From Arthrobacter methylotrophus (GTDB lineage: Bacteria > Actinomycetota > Actinomycetes > Actinomycetales > Micrococcaceae): 64,000 nucleotides of DNA. The notes beneath the pieces were generated by a model that was not told the origin of the DNA, ran no database searches, and saw only the letters and a program-made list of their open reading frames with translations. The position numbers were made by a program, and so were the translations under genes. This document shows positions 40,405 through 49,305 of the stretch, piece by piece; the stretch's first letter is position 1, and every line of letters starts with the position of its first letter. The DNA lies in assembly GCF_039539965.1 (NCBI RefSeq), contig NZ_BAABED010000001.1:372001-436000 (forward strand), read 5' to 3'.

Positions 40405-41175
40405 GTGAAGTCACGCTTGTTGGCCGGATCGTTAGCAGCAGTGCTGGCGATCGTCGGGGTGATTCTCGTCTTCTCCTATGCCCAAGGCGCGGATCAACGG
40501 GCGGTTCAAAACCTGGCTCCGGTTGACGTTTTGGTCGTTAAAACGGCGATTCCTGCCGGTACTCCGGTGGAAGCCATGAAGGATTCCGTGGTCTCGCAGC
40601 AGCTGCCGGGAACGGCTGTCCCAAAAACCGCGCTGCACACGTTGGCGGACTCGCCAGGCAAGGTGGCCGCCGTCGACCTTGTCCCGGGCGAGACGCTGGT
40701 GGCCGAACGCTTAGTAGCCCCCGACGCCCTAAAGACTTCGGGCGACGTCAAGGTGCCCGCAGGGCTTCAGGAGGTCTCGTTTCAACTGGAACCGCAGCGG
40801 GTGGTCGGGGGACGGCTGGTTCCTGGTGACCACATTGGAATATTCATCTCGATGGGCACCGGTGGAATCGAGGCGAAACCGGACAAGCAAACTACCGAGT
40901 TGGCGATCCACAAGGTGCTTGTGACCGCGGTCCAGCGTGCGCCCCAAGCCGGTGCGAGCGCGCAGCCGACGCCGAATCCCAGTTCCGGTGCGGCGGCTGA
41001 TCCCAACGCCAGTGCACTTCCCACTGGATCCCTCCTGCTGACCGTTGCCGTCAACGATGTGGACGCCTCCAAGATCGTTTTCGCGTCGGAGTACGAGAAG
41101 ATCTGGCTCAGCAAAGAACCGTTGGATGCCAAAGACAGTGGCCCCACCGTCATGCAGCAGAGTGGGGTATACTGA
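40405..41175 (+). CDS. cpaB: CpaB/RcpC-type pilus assembly protein
   Basis: 256 aa from GTG 40405. One N-terminal membrane helix (LLAGSLAAVLAIVGVILVFSYAQ) is followed by a SAF domain with VLVVKTAIPAGTPVEAMKDSVV and PGETLVAERLV. The rest resembles the CpaB C-terminal beta domain (PQRVVGGRLVPGDHIGIFIS). It acts in the periplasm-equivalent space, guiding Flp pilus assembly. It overlaps cpaE by one base (TGATG). Confidence 0.88.
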   Translation: MKSRLLAGSLAAVLAIVGVILVFSYAQGADQRAVQNLAPVDVLVVKTAIPAGTPVEAMKDSVVSQQLPGTAVPKTALHTLADSPGKVAAVDLVPGETLVAERLVAPDALKTSGDVKVPAGLQEVSFQLEPQRVVGGRLVPGDHIGIFISMGTGGIEAKPDKQTTELAIHKVLVTAVQRAPQAGASAQPTPNPSSGAAADPNASALPTGSLLLTVAVNDVDASKIVFASEYEKIWLSKEPLDAKDSGPTVMQQSGVY

Positions 41176-42368
41176 TGAGCCGCTTTGTCTTGATCACCCC
41201 CAGTACCGACTTTGACTTACGGTTGCGTCAAGCCGTTGCCGGGGGCCTGCCCGGAAGCGTGCAGACCTTTTTCACGAGCATCTTGCCGGCTGATCCGGCC
41301 GAGCTGTTTGGCGCCCTTGACCAGGAACAACTCGAGGTCCTGATCCTGGGACCCGACGTGCCCGTTGATGACGCCCTGCGCCTCGCCAGGGTTTTCGATG
41401 TGCAGTTGCCGGAGCTGAGCGTCCTCCTTGTGAGTGAGCTGGACCCCGAATTCGTCCTCCAAGCCATGCGTTCCGGAATTCGAGACATCATGAGCCCGGC
41501 CGCGGACCTGGCCCAGATCCGGGTCATGCTTGAGCGCGCATGCCAGTCTTTCGCTAGCCGTCAGCGCACCATGGAATCTCAGCAACCAGACTCCCGGAAG
41601 GGCTTGGTGATCGGTGTCTTCTCTCCCAAAGGTGGGGTGGGCAAGACGACAATTGCCACGAACATTGCCGTGGGGCTGGGCAAGATCGCGCCGATGGGCG
41701 TCGTGATCGTCGATCTGGACTTACAGTTCGGCGACGTCGCGTCCGGGCTCTACCTCAATCCGGAACACACTGTTACTGACGCCGTCACGCCGTCGGCCAG
41801 CCAGGATTCCCTGGTGCTCAAGGCCTTTCTCACGGTTCACCCGGCAAGTATCTACGCTTTGTGCGCGCCGAATGACCCCGTAGAAGCTGACGAGATCTCG
41901 CCGGAACAGGTGCGCCGCTTGCTCGAACAGCTTGCCGAACAGTTCCAGTATGTGGTGGTGGACACCGCCCCCGGACTACCTGAAATCGGGCTCGCAGCCC
42001 TCGAACAATGCTCGGACGCTGTTTGGGTGACGGGCATGGACGTTCCCAGCGTCCGGGGCCTGCGCTCTGGACTGGACATCCTCCGCCGGCTGAACCTGTT
42101 GCCGGAAACCCGGCATGTGGTGCTCAACATGGCTGATTCAAAGTCCGGTTTGTCGGTCCAGGATGTCGAGTCGACTGTCGGCGCACCCGTGGATGTGAGC
42201 ATCCCCCGGTCTAAGGCCGTTGCGTTCTCCACCAACAGGGGAATTCCCGTGCTTCAGGAGGCTGTGAAGGATCCGGCTGTCAAGGGACTCAAGCAACTGG
42301 TGGAACGCTTCAACCCTGCGTGGCGTGCTACGGCCCAGCGCAAACTTCACAGGAGGGTGGTGGTGTAG
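41175..42368 (+). CDS. cpaE: CpaE/TadZ-like localisation ATPase
   Basis: 397 aa. Residues ~1-125 form an atypical receiver-like domain (FVLITPSTDFDLRLRQAV ... EVLILGPDVPVDDALRLAR ... SGIRDIMSPAADLAQ) without the usual acidic pocket. The MinD/ParA-type ATPase follows, with the deviant Walker A FSPKGGVGKTTIATN and VIVDLDLQFGDVASG. CpaE/TadZ proteins place the pilus machine at a cell site. It is in the same operon as cpaB and cpaF. Confidence 0.9.
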   Translation: MSRFVLITPSTDFDLRLRQAVAGGLPGSVQTFFTSILPADPAELFGALDQEQLEVLILGPDVPVDDALRLARVFDVQLPELSVLLVSELDPEFVLQAMRSGIRDIMSPAADLAQIRVMLERACQSFASRQRTMESQQPDSRKGLVIGVFSPKGGVGKTTIATNIAVGLGKIAPMGVVIVDLDLQFGDVASGLYLNPEHTVTDAVTPSASQDSLVLKAFLTVHPASIYALCAPNDPVEADEISPEQVRRLLEQLAEQFQYVVVDTAPGLPEIGLAALEQCSDAVWVTGMDVPSVRGLRSGLDILRRLNLLPETRHVVLNMADSKSGLSVQDVESTVGAPVDVSIPRSKAVAFSTNRGIPVLQEAVKDPAVKGLKQLVERFNPAWRATAQRKLHRRVVV

Positions 42369-43904
42369 ATGAAGCTGTCTGAACGCTTGCGCGCTGCCGA
42401 GGGTAAGATCCACGCATCCACCGGCACAAATGTCCATGCTTCGGTACAAAGCGAGCCGGAACCGGGCATGCCCCACGCATCGAAACCGACATTTGCCGAG
42501 TCCACGAAAGTGCCTGGGCCGAATCCCGCCGGGAAAGTCGCCGGGGCCGTACCCCATATCTCAGTCAAGCTGTCCGACCATCCGGACTCTCCCAAGGCGA
42601 AGGCGCCGCAACCGGTGGACGCCTTCGCTGCGCTCAAGGGTCGCGCCGCAACCGCATTGTTTGAACGCCTGGGAACCAGGTTCAACGACTCGAGCGTGAG
42701 CGAACACGAGTTGGGGACAACAGCGCGGGAGGAACTCACTCGGATCATCGACGCTGAGCAGGTCCCCCTATCCGCCGATGAGCGCAGCCGGCTCGTAGCG
42801 GACGTGGCAGACGACGTCCTTGGTTATGGTCCGCTCCAACGCCTGCTGGACGATCCGGACGTCACGGAAATCATGGTCAACAGGATGGACCAGATCTACG
42901 TCGAAAGGAAAGGCAAGCTGATCCTCACGGATTCCGGATTCAGTTCGGAGGACCATCTCCGGAGGGTCATTGAACGCATCGTTTCGAAGGTGGGACGCCG
43001 GATCGACGAATCGTCCCCGCTCGTTGACGCACGCCTTGAAGACGGTTCGCGAGTCAACGCCGTGATCCCGCCTCTTGCGGTTGGGGGATCATCGCTGACC
43101 ATCCGAAAATTCAGCAAAGTGCCATTGACCATTAGGAACCTGATCGATTTCGGCACGCTCACGCCCGAGATGGCCGAACTCCTCAATGCTTGCGTCAAGG
43201 CGAAACTGAACATCATTGTTTCCGGAGGTACCGGAACCGGCAAGACCACCCTGCTGAATGTTCTTTCGTCGTTCATCCCGGAGGACAACCGCATCGTCAC
43301 CATCGAGGACGCGGTCGAACTTCAGATCCAGCAACAACATGTGGTCAGGCTGGAGAGCAGGCCCCCGAACACAGAGGGGAAGGGCCAAGTGACCATCAGG
43401 GAGTTGCTCCGGAACTCCCTCCGTATGCGTCCGGACAGGATCGTCGTCGGCGAGGTCCGTGGCGGAGAGTCTCTCGACATGCTGCAGGCCATGAACACAG
43501 GCCACGACGGCTCCCTCTCAACGGTCCACTCAAATTCCCCTCGTGACGCCGTCGCCCGCTTGGAAACCCTGGTGCTCATGGCGGGCATGGACTTGCCGTT
43601 GCGCGCTATCCGGGAGCAAATTGCGTCCGCAGTGAATCTGATCATCCAAATTTCCCGTTTGCGGGACGGGACGCGCCGCATCACGCATGTGACTGAGGTC
43701 CAAGGCATGGAAGGCGATATTGTCACCCTCCAAGACGCCTTCGTTTTCGACTACTCGGCCGGCGTTGATAGTCATGGGAAGTTTCTTGGCAGGCCAGTGC
43801 CAACGGGTATCCGTCCGCGGTTCATCGACCGCTTCGACGATCTGGGCATTCGAGTCTCTCCCGAGGTCTTCGCCGCACCCCTGGCAATGACAGCAAAGGC
43901 GTGA
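42369..43904 (+). CDS. cpaF: CpaF/TadA secretion ATPase
   Basis: 511 aa. It starts directly after the cpaE stop codon. A non-conserved ~95-residue N-terminus, rich in Pro/Lys, precedes the secretion-ATPase core: GYGPLQRLLDDPDVTEIMVN, Walker A IIVSGGTGTGKTTLLN, Asp box, and Walker B RPDRIVVGEVRGGESLDMLQAMNTGHDGSLSTVHSNSP. It powers Flp pilus assembly as a cytoplasmic hexamer with TadB and TadC. Confidence 0.94.
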   Translation: MKLSERLRAAEGKIHASTGTNVHASVQSEPEPGMPHASKPTFAESTKVPGPNPAGKVAGAVPHISVKLSDHPDSPKAKAPQPVDAFAALKGRAATALFERLGTRFNDSSVSEHELGTTAREELTRIIDAEQVPLSADERSRLVADVADDVLGYGPLQRLLDDPDVTEIMVNRMDQIYVERKGKLILTDSGFSSEDHLRRVIERIVSKVGRRIDESSPLVDARLEDGSRVNAVIPPLAVGGSSLTIRKFSKVPLTIRNLIDFGTLTPEMAELLNACVKAKLNIIVSGGTGTGKTTLLNVLSSFIPEDNRIVTIEDAVELQIQQQHVVRLESRPPNTEGKGQVTIRELLRNSLRMRPDRIVVGEVRGGESLDMLQAMNTGHDGSLSTVHSNSPRDAVARLETLVLMAGMDLPLRAIREQIASAVNLIIQISRLRDGTRRITHVTEVQGMEGDIVTLQDAFVFDYSAGVDSHGKFLGRPVPTGIRPRFIDRFDDLGIRVSPEVFAAPLAMTAKA

Positions 43905-43911
43905 GCGAACC

Positions 43912-44844
43912 ATGATGCTGTTGACTGGAATGGGTTTGATGCTTTCAGCCATCCTGCTCCTTGGGATGGCCGTGATCTTGCCGAAAACCCCCGAGGTTCC
44001 GCTGGATCGCCGGCGGCCCTACCAGGTGAATTCGGGGTCCCAGCTGACCCGCTTTGCAGGTTCGGCCGCCGACGTCCTCCACAGGTTTCTGACGAGGCGC
44101 AACGTTCAGTTTTTCAACCGTGAAGAACTGGAAAACGCCGGTCTGCGCATGAGCCAAGCGGACTTCTTTATCCTCATGATCGCCGGCGCATTCGTGGGTG
44201 CGTTGATCGGACTCGTCGTCGGCGGGCCCGTCGTCGCCATCTTGTTCTTCATTCCGGCGCCCATCGTCGCGCGGCTGATCACCCGGTTCCTGTCCGGGAA
44301 ACGACGGGCGAAGTTTGACGATCAGCTCGGTGACACCCTCCAACTATTGTCCGGCGGCCTGCGTGCTGGCCACAGCATCCTTCGTGCCATCGACGCCGCA
44401 GCCACCGAGTCACCCAGCCCGACGTCCGAGGAAATGCGCAGGATCATCACAGAGACAAGCCTGGGCCGTGACCTGCAGGACTCGCTTAACGACGCCGCGG
44501 AACGGATGCGGAGCGAGGATTTTGTCTGGATAGCCCAAGCTATCCAAATCAACCGTGAGGTGGGCGGAAACCTTGCAGAGGTGCTGGACCAAGTGAACGA
44601 AACCATACGCGAACGCAGCGAGATCAAGGGACACATCAAGTCCCTTGCAGCCGAGGGAAAGTTCTCGGGATACATCCTGATGGCGCTTCCCTTCGGCATC
44701 GTGACCATGCTGATGCTTGTCAATCCGGGGTACATGAACGTGATGTTTACCCATCCCCTTGGTTGGGGAATGATCGTGGCGTCCGTCATCCTCATGACTA
44801 TTGGCGGTCTCTGGATGCGCAAGATCATCGACTTGAAGTTCTGA
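43912..44844 (+). CDS. tadB: TadB-like inner-membrane pilus protein
   Basis: 310 aa with membrane helices near residues 1-22, 90-125 and two at the C-terminus. The T2SSF domain spans roughly 145-270 (LGDTLQLLSGGLRAGHSILRAID ... EVGGNLAEVLDQVNETIRER). It forms the membrane platform with TadC. The gap to cpaF is only 7 bp. Confidence 0.9.
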   Translation: MMLLTGMGLMLSAILLLGMAVILPKTPEVPLDRRRPYQVNSGSQLTRFAGSAADVLHRFLTRRNVQFFNREELENAGLRMSQADFFILMIAGAFVGALIGLVVGGPVVAILFFIPAPIVARLITRFLSGKRRAKFDDQLGDTLQLLSGGLRAGHSILRAIDAAATESPSPTSEEMRRIITETSLGRDLQDSLNDAAERMRSEDFVWIAQAIQINREVGGNLAEVLDQVNETIRERSEIKGHIKSLAAEGKFSGYILMALPFGIVTMLMLVNPGYMNVMFTHPLGWGMIVASVILMTIGGLWMRKIIDLKF

Positions 44845-44850
44845 GGCGAC

Positions 44851-45735
44851 ATGAATCCCCTTTTCCTCCTTGCCCTGCTGCTGGTTCCTTTGCCTATCGC
44901 CTATCTCGCATGGTCCATTCTGTCGGTTGACCGCAAGGGGCAAAGCGTCGTGAGGGAGCTCTTGGCGCGAGGTGAAAGCGTTGCCGGGGAAGGGCCAAAG
45001 AAGCGGGGTGGCGCACTCGATGTCATCGGCTATCGACTCACCCCTGGAAGCTACGTGCAGAAGCTGGACAGGCTGATCTCCCTGGCGGGCCGTCCGCCGT
45101 CGCTCCCTTTGGGGCGCGTCCTCGCAGCCAAGCCGGCCCTGGGATTGTGCGGTGCGCTTTTTGGCTTTTTAATTAGTGCCAACAGTTCAAGCGGGATCAT
45201 CAAACTCGTCGGGATATTTGTTGTATTACTTGGCTATTTTATTCCGGATCTGCTGCTTTACAGCAAAGGGCAGGAGCGTCAAAAAGCCATGCAATTGGAA
45301 CTCGCAAACACCATGGACCAAATGCTGATATCTGTAGAAGCAGGGCTTGGTTTTGAAGGGGCAATGGCACGCGCCGGAGAAAACGGGAAAGGCCCTCTCG
45401 CCGAGGAGTTGGTGCGGACGCTGCAGGACATGCAGGTAGGACGTAGCCGGCGCGATTCCTACCTTGCACTGGCCGAACGCACCAACGTTCCTGAGCTCCG
45501 GAGCTTCGTCCAGGCTGTGATCCAAGCCGACGCGTACGGTATTGCCATCAGCCGGGTCCTCAGGGTCCAAGCGAAGGTGATGCGGGTGAAGCGCCGCCAA
45601 CGTGCCGAAGAGAAGGCTATGAAGCTTCCGGTGATGGTTCTCTTCCCGCTTCTGCTCTTCATCTTCCCAGTGCTGTTCATCGCCATTCTGGGTCCGGCCG
45701 TCATCAACACCATAGCCAGCTTCAGCGGAGGCTGA
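44851..45735 (+). CDS. tadC: TadC-like inner-membrane pilus protein
   Basis: 294 aa with an N-terminal helix, two central helices (ALGLCGALFGFLIS, IIKLVGIFVVLLGYFIP) and a C-terminal pair (MVLFPLLLFIFPVLFIAILGPAVINTI). The T2SSF domain includes LANTMDQMLISVEAGLGFEGAMARA and LPVMVLFP. It is the partner of TadB, starting 6 bp after it. A short AT-richer patch occurs at 45165-45250. Confidence 0.9.
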   Translation: MNPLFLLALLLVPLPIAYLAWSILSVDRKGQSVVRELLARGESVAGEGPKKRGGALDVIGYRLTPGSYVQKLDRLISLAGRPPSLPLGRVLAAKPALGLCGALFGFLISANSSSGIIKLVGIFVVLLGYFIPDLLLYSKGQERQKAMQLELANTMDQMLISVEAGLGFEGAMARAGENGKGPLAEELVRTLQDMQVGRSRRDSYLALAERTNVPELRSFVQAVIQADAYGIAISRVLRVQAKVMRVKRRQRAEEKAMKLPVMVLFPLLLFIFPVLFIAILGPAVINTIASFSGG

Positions 45736-45796
45736 GCGCAACATAGCATTCCTCAATTTAAGCGATCTGGGACAAAAGAAGATAAATCAAGAAATG

Positions 45797-45824
45797 CCTA
45801 AGATTTCCTTAAGATAAGCATAAG
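45797..45824 (+). promoter_or_regulatory. Three 11-bp-spaced CTTAAG-like repeats upstream of the second Hpt-like gene
   Basis: CCTAAG (45797), CTTAAG (45808) and CATAAG (45819) start exactly 11 bp apart; each keeps TAAG. This is the clearest case in the window of an OmpR/PhoB-type direct repeat. It ends 37 bp before the ATG at 45862. Confidence 0.6.
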
Positions 45825-45861
45825 TTCGGTCTTTCCGGAATTCAGAAAGTAGCATTGGGCT

Positions 45862-46317
45862 ATGTTCAGTTCAGGATCCAGCGAAGTCAACGAGGACGCA
45901 GGCCCCCATCATAGGGGTTCGGCCAGCGCCCCCGACGGGCTGTGTGCGGCCCGGCTTGCTGAGCAACCGATACTAGACCTCGCGGAATTCCAGCTTCTGG
46001 AAGATCAAGTGGACAATCCACAAATTGCACGAAGCTTTGCGGGCGATTTCGCAAAGCTATGGGGGACGCGGTACGAAATTCTGGCAGCCGCCGTCGGACG
46101 CGGTGATGTCTCCGGGGCATTGGATGCGATCCTCAGCCTGAGGACATCCTCTGCCATGGTGGGCGGTGTCCGCCTTGCGCTCCTCGCGGGTCAGCTGGAG
46201 GAACACATACGGAATGGTGGATTGCGCGAAGCCCAGCCCCTCCTCAGTGACGTGGCTGACTGCGGCTACGCCACGGTCCAAGAACTAAAGGACAGTTACG
46301 TACTCCGGAACGATTGA
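45862..46317 (+). CDS. Second Hpt-like protein lacking the phosphotransfer His
   Basis: 151 aa. After a ~30-residue variable N-terminus, the chain matches the protein at 34339: FAGDFAKLWGTRYEILAAA, then ALDAILSLRTSSAMVGGVRLALLAGQLEEHI. The site equivalent to AHxLKG reads ILSLRT, so Leu replaces the phospho-accepting His, as in the first copy. It lies between tadC and a convergent response regulator, behind its own candidate regulator site. A phosphate-independent regulatory role is inference. Confidence 0.75.
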   Translation: MFSSGSSEVNEDAGPHHRGSASAPDGLCAARLAEQPILDLAEFQLLEDQVDNPQIARSFAGDFAKLWGTRYEILAAAVGRGDVSGALDAILSLRTSSAMVGGVRLALLAGQLEEHIRNGGLREAQPLLSDVADCGYATVQELKDSYVLRND

Positions 46318-46340
46318 CGCTCCAGGCCGGGCTCGAACAC

Positions 46341-47159
46341 CTAAGCCAGTCTTTTCGGAGCCAGCCGGTAACCGACCCCTCGGACCGTCTGCAGGAAGCG
46401 CGGCGATTGTGGATCTTCACGGAGCTTTCGGCGAAGGTTGCCGATATGAGTCTCAACAGCCCGCTCGTCGGCTTCGCTGATGTACGCATTGTCGTCGTAG
46501 TAGTCGCCTCGGGCAGCCCGGACAAGGTCTGCCTTGCTCCGTACCTCCCCTTGAGAGCGGAGTATATCGAACAGCAAATCGAATTCGCTTCGGGTCAACG
46601 TCAGGGGCAAACCTTGAAGCGTGGCCATGCGTGATTTGTAGTTCAGGGCCAAGCCATTGTGCTTCATCACGGCTTGCTCGGATTCGTGCGGGCGGGCGGA
46701 ATCGCCCCGGCCAGAGCCAACGCCAAGCGAACCAACACCAACCGAACCAATCCCGAGACCCTCGGGGTGCGAAGCAAAGCCGTCGGTCGTGCGCGGCCTT
46801 CGCATCATCGCGGTGACCCGCGCCCTCAATTTACGCGGTAAGAACGGCTTTTTAATGTAGTCGTCCGCCCCGGTGAGGAAGGCCGTCAAAGTGTCCGGCT
46901 CATCGCGCCTGGCAGTCAGCATCACCACATAGGCGTCGCTGAATTGCCGAATTCGACGCAGGACCTCGTGGCCATCCATATCTGGAAGACCAACGTCCAG
47001 CGTTACCACTGCGGCGCGTTTATCCCGTACCACTTCCACGCCTTCACGTCCGGTTGCGGCGGAGTGCACCACAAATCCGGCTTCCTTGAGGATGGCGTCA
47101 ACCAAATTTCGTACGTCTTCGTCATCCTCAATGACTACAGCTACCCCAGGCTCGCCCAT
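46341..47159 (-). CDS. OmpR/PhoB-type response regulator (RR2)
   Basis: 272 aa from ATG 47159, 6 bp after AAGG; an ATG two codons earlier (47165) has no spacing. The receiver has VIEDDEDVRN, the phospho-Asp in VVTLDVGLPDMDG and the Lys in YIKKPF. The linker holds the repeat GIGSVGVGSLGVGSG. The winged helix (LPLTLTRSEFDLLFDIL ... HIGNLRRKLREDPQSP ... VRGVGYRLAPKR) follows. It resembles RR1 at 13299 throughout. It is divergent from the membrane kinase at 47378, its likely partner, and convergent with the Hpt-like gene. Confidence 0.88.
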   Translation of the reverse strand: MGEPGVAVVIEDDEDVRNLVDAILKEAGFVVHSAATGREGVEVVRDKRAAVVTLDVGLPDMDGHEVLRRIRQFSDAYVVMLTARRDEPDTLTAFLTGADDYIKKPFLPRKLRARVTAMMRRPRTTDGFASHPEGLGIGSVGVGSLGVGSGRGDSARPHESEQAVMKHNGLALNYKSRMATLQGLPLTLTRSEFDLLFDILRSQGEVRSKADLVRAARGDYYDDNAYISEADERAVETHIGNLRRKLREDPQSPRFLQTVRGVGYRLAPKRLA

Positions 47160-47377
47160 TGTCATCCTTGAGTCGGTACCCACCGCCGCACAGCCCAGCG
47201 CAATGCGGTAAATGTCACCGAAAGCTACGATACAAGCATTGAAGGCATCTGGCATCTAATATGTGGATTATGCGTCGCTCCGCACGTTCGTGTCGATCTG
47301 CGGAGTCGGCGTATTCGGTGATCTTGGGGGTATCGCTGCAATAATTTGTCCGCGAATCTCCAACGAAGGGTCTCGAC

Positions 47378-49063
47378 TTGAGTGAGCAGCCTTTATTTCG
47401 CAAGGCCGCCCGATTTTTCAGGAAACTTCAGCCGCGAGTCCGGTTGGCCATTTGTGAATTGCCGGTGACGCTCATCGTCGCGGTCGTGGTGATCGCAGCC
47501 CCTGCTTTTTGGCCAGGGTTAATCCAGAATTGGTTGTTTTTAACTGGAGTCTTCCTTCACGGAATCCTTTTCCTGGCTTGCCTGCTGATTCCGTGGGAGC
47601 GCCTGCCTCCGAGCCTCAGCCTGACGATCCCCATTCTGGATCTGGTTGCATTGTGCTTCACGCGAAACGGCGCTTTCAACGTCATGCCGGGCCTGAACAC
47701 CTTGGCCATCTTTCCCGTGATCTGGCTGTCGGCCTCGGGCATGCTCTCCAGGACAAGTCTGATCCTGAGTTTTGCGGGCCCTTTCTTTATCGCGCTTCCA
47801 CCCGTTCTTGCGCGTTTGCCGTATCCGCCCGCTTCGGATCTTTCCTCGCTGGTGCTTTTGCCAATGATGATGTTTGCGGTAGGGGTCTCAATCCGCATGG
47901 CAGGATCCAATGCCCAACTGCTGCAAGAGCGGGTAAAGCGCCGGGATTACGCATTGCGCCAATTGCTTGCCGCCAGCCGACAGAGGGAAACGCTGCTCAA
48001 GACCATCCTGGACACGATCGACGTCGGAATTGTCGCCGTCGATTCGAAGGGTGAAACCCTTCTGGTCAACAACCAACAAAGAGCATTCCTGCGCTTGGCC
48101 ACGCCGTCGGAAGGCTCTCCGGATCCAGCACACCATGAGCAGCTTGTTTTCGGACTGGACCGCCAGACGCCGCTTCCCCCGGAAAAGAGCCCTGTTCGAA
48201 GGGCGACTCGAGGGGAGACGTTCTCCGACTACCTCGTGTGGTTCGGTTCAGGCGCCGAGCAGCGGGCTATTTCTACTGCCGCCCGAGGGATGAAGAACAA
48301 CATCGACGACCGGTTTGGCGGCGCGGTGATCGTTTTCAGGGACGTAACTGACGTGGTTGAGGCGTTAGCGGCCAAGGATGAACTGGTGGCGAACGTTTCG
48401 CATGAGTTCGGGTCTCCGCTGACGTCGATCTTGGGCAATCTGGACCTCGTGCTTCGAAATGCCGAGGAGCTATCCCCGGGACCGAGGCGTTTCGTGGAAA
48501 TCGCTCAACGCAATGCCGGGCGGCTCCGCGCCCTGGTGGAAGACCTGCTGTTGTCCGCCGCCGCCGTCGAGGTTGTACATCTGCGGCGCACGGACTTGGC
48601 GGGATTGATCGAGAATAGCTTGGTGTCCGCCCAGGCGCAGGCCAACGCCGCCAATGTTGGCTTGGTGGCGGAGGTGGCGGCGCCGCTGTGGGCGGATGCT
48701 GATCCTTTGAGGCTGGGGCAGGCCCTGGACAATCTGGTGTCCAACGCCATTAAGTATTCGCCCGGTGGTGGCCTCGTGAGCGTTCGGGCGGCGCGCAATG
48801 ACAGCTGGGTCCGGCTTGAAGTGCAGGATACGGGCATGGGCATGACCGCGGACGAGGCGGCCAGGATCTTCACCCGCTTCTTCCGTACGGATGCTGCCCG
48901 GCAGGCCGCAATTCCAGGCGTCGGCCTCGGCCTGTCCATCACTAAGTCCATTGTGGAGCGCCATGGGGGGAGCATCACCTGTTTCAGCCGGCCAGGCGGC
49001 GGAAGCACCTTTGTGGTGGCGCTGCCCGCCGGGGCGCCCCCGGAGTACGCCACCGCAGGTTGA
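47378..49063 (+). CDS. Membrane sensor histidine kinase
   Basis: 561 aa from TTG 47378, supported by AAGGG 7 bp upstream. About five membrane helices fill residues ~25-180, with almost no large external loop, so the signal is probably sensed in or at the membrane. A PAS-like segment follows (ILDTIDVGIVAVDSKGETLLVNNQ), then HisKA with VANVSHEFGSPLTSILGN and HATPase (ALDNLVSNAIKYS, DTGMGMTADEA, GVGLGLSI). The HEFGSP variant of the usual HELRTP is unusual but keeps His-Glu. Likely partner: RR2. Confidence 0.88.
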   Translation: MSEQPLFRKAARFFRKLQPRVRLAICELPVTLIVAVVVIAAPAFWPGLIQNWLFLTGVFLHGILFLACLLIPWERLPPSLSLTIPILDLVALCFTRNGAFNVMPGLNTLAIFPVIWLSASGMLSRTSLILSFAGPFFIALPPVLARLPYPPASDLSSLVLLPMMMFAVGVSIRMAGSNAQLLQERVKRRDYALRQLLAASRQRETLLKTILDTIDVGIVAVDSKGETLLVNNQQRAFLRLATPSEGSPDPAHHEQLVFGLDRQTPLPPEKSPVRRATRGETFSDYLVWFGSGAEQRAISTAARGMKNNIDDRFGGAVIVFRDVTDVVEALAAKDELVANVSHEFGSPLTSILGNLDLVLRNAEELSPGPRRFVEIAQRNAGRLRALVEDLLLSAAAVEVVHLRRTDLAGLIENSLVSAQAQANAANVGLVAEVAAPLWADADPLRLGQALDNLVSNAIKYSPGGGLVSVRAARNDSWVRLEVQDTGMGMTADEAARIFTRFFRTDAARQAAIPGVGLGLSITKSIVERHGGSITCFSRPGGGSTFVVALPAGAPPEYATAG

Positions 49064-49305
49064 GCGGCTTTCTCCTGGGGACGGCACCTGAAGGGGCCGG
49101 TTAGCTGAGCACCGTCCAAGTAGCAAGTAGTCGGCCGCGGAAAATTCGAGTACCGACTACTCGTGACCCGTTCCGGAGGCAGCGGATTGAATGGGACTCA
49201 GCCGGTCTCACGGCGTCGTTTCTGGTCTCTGGGGGTTGTTCGTATGCGCGGTTTCTGCAATATCCTTACGCCCGTTCCGTCTCTTGCCTTGACGGAGGTT
49301 GTCCG

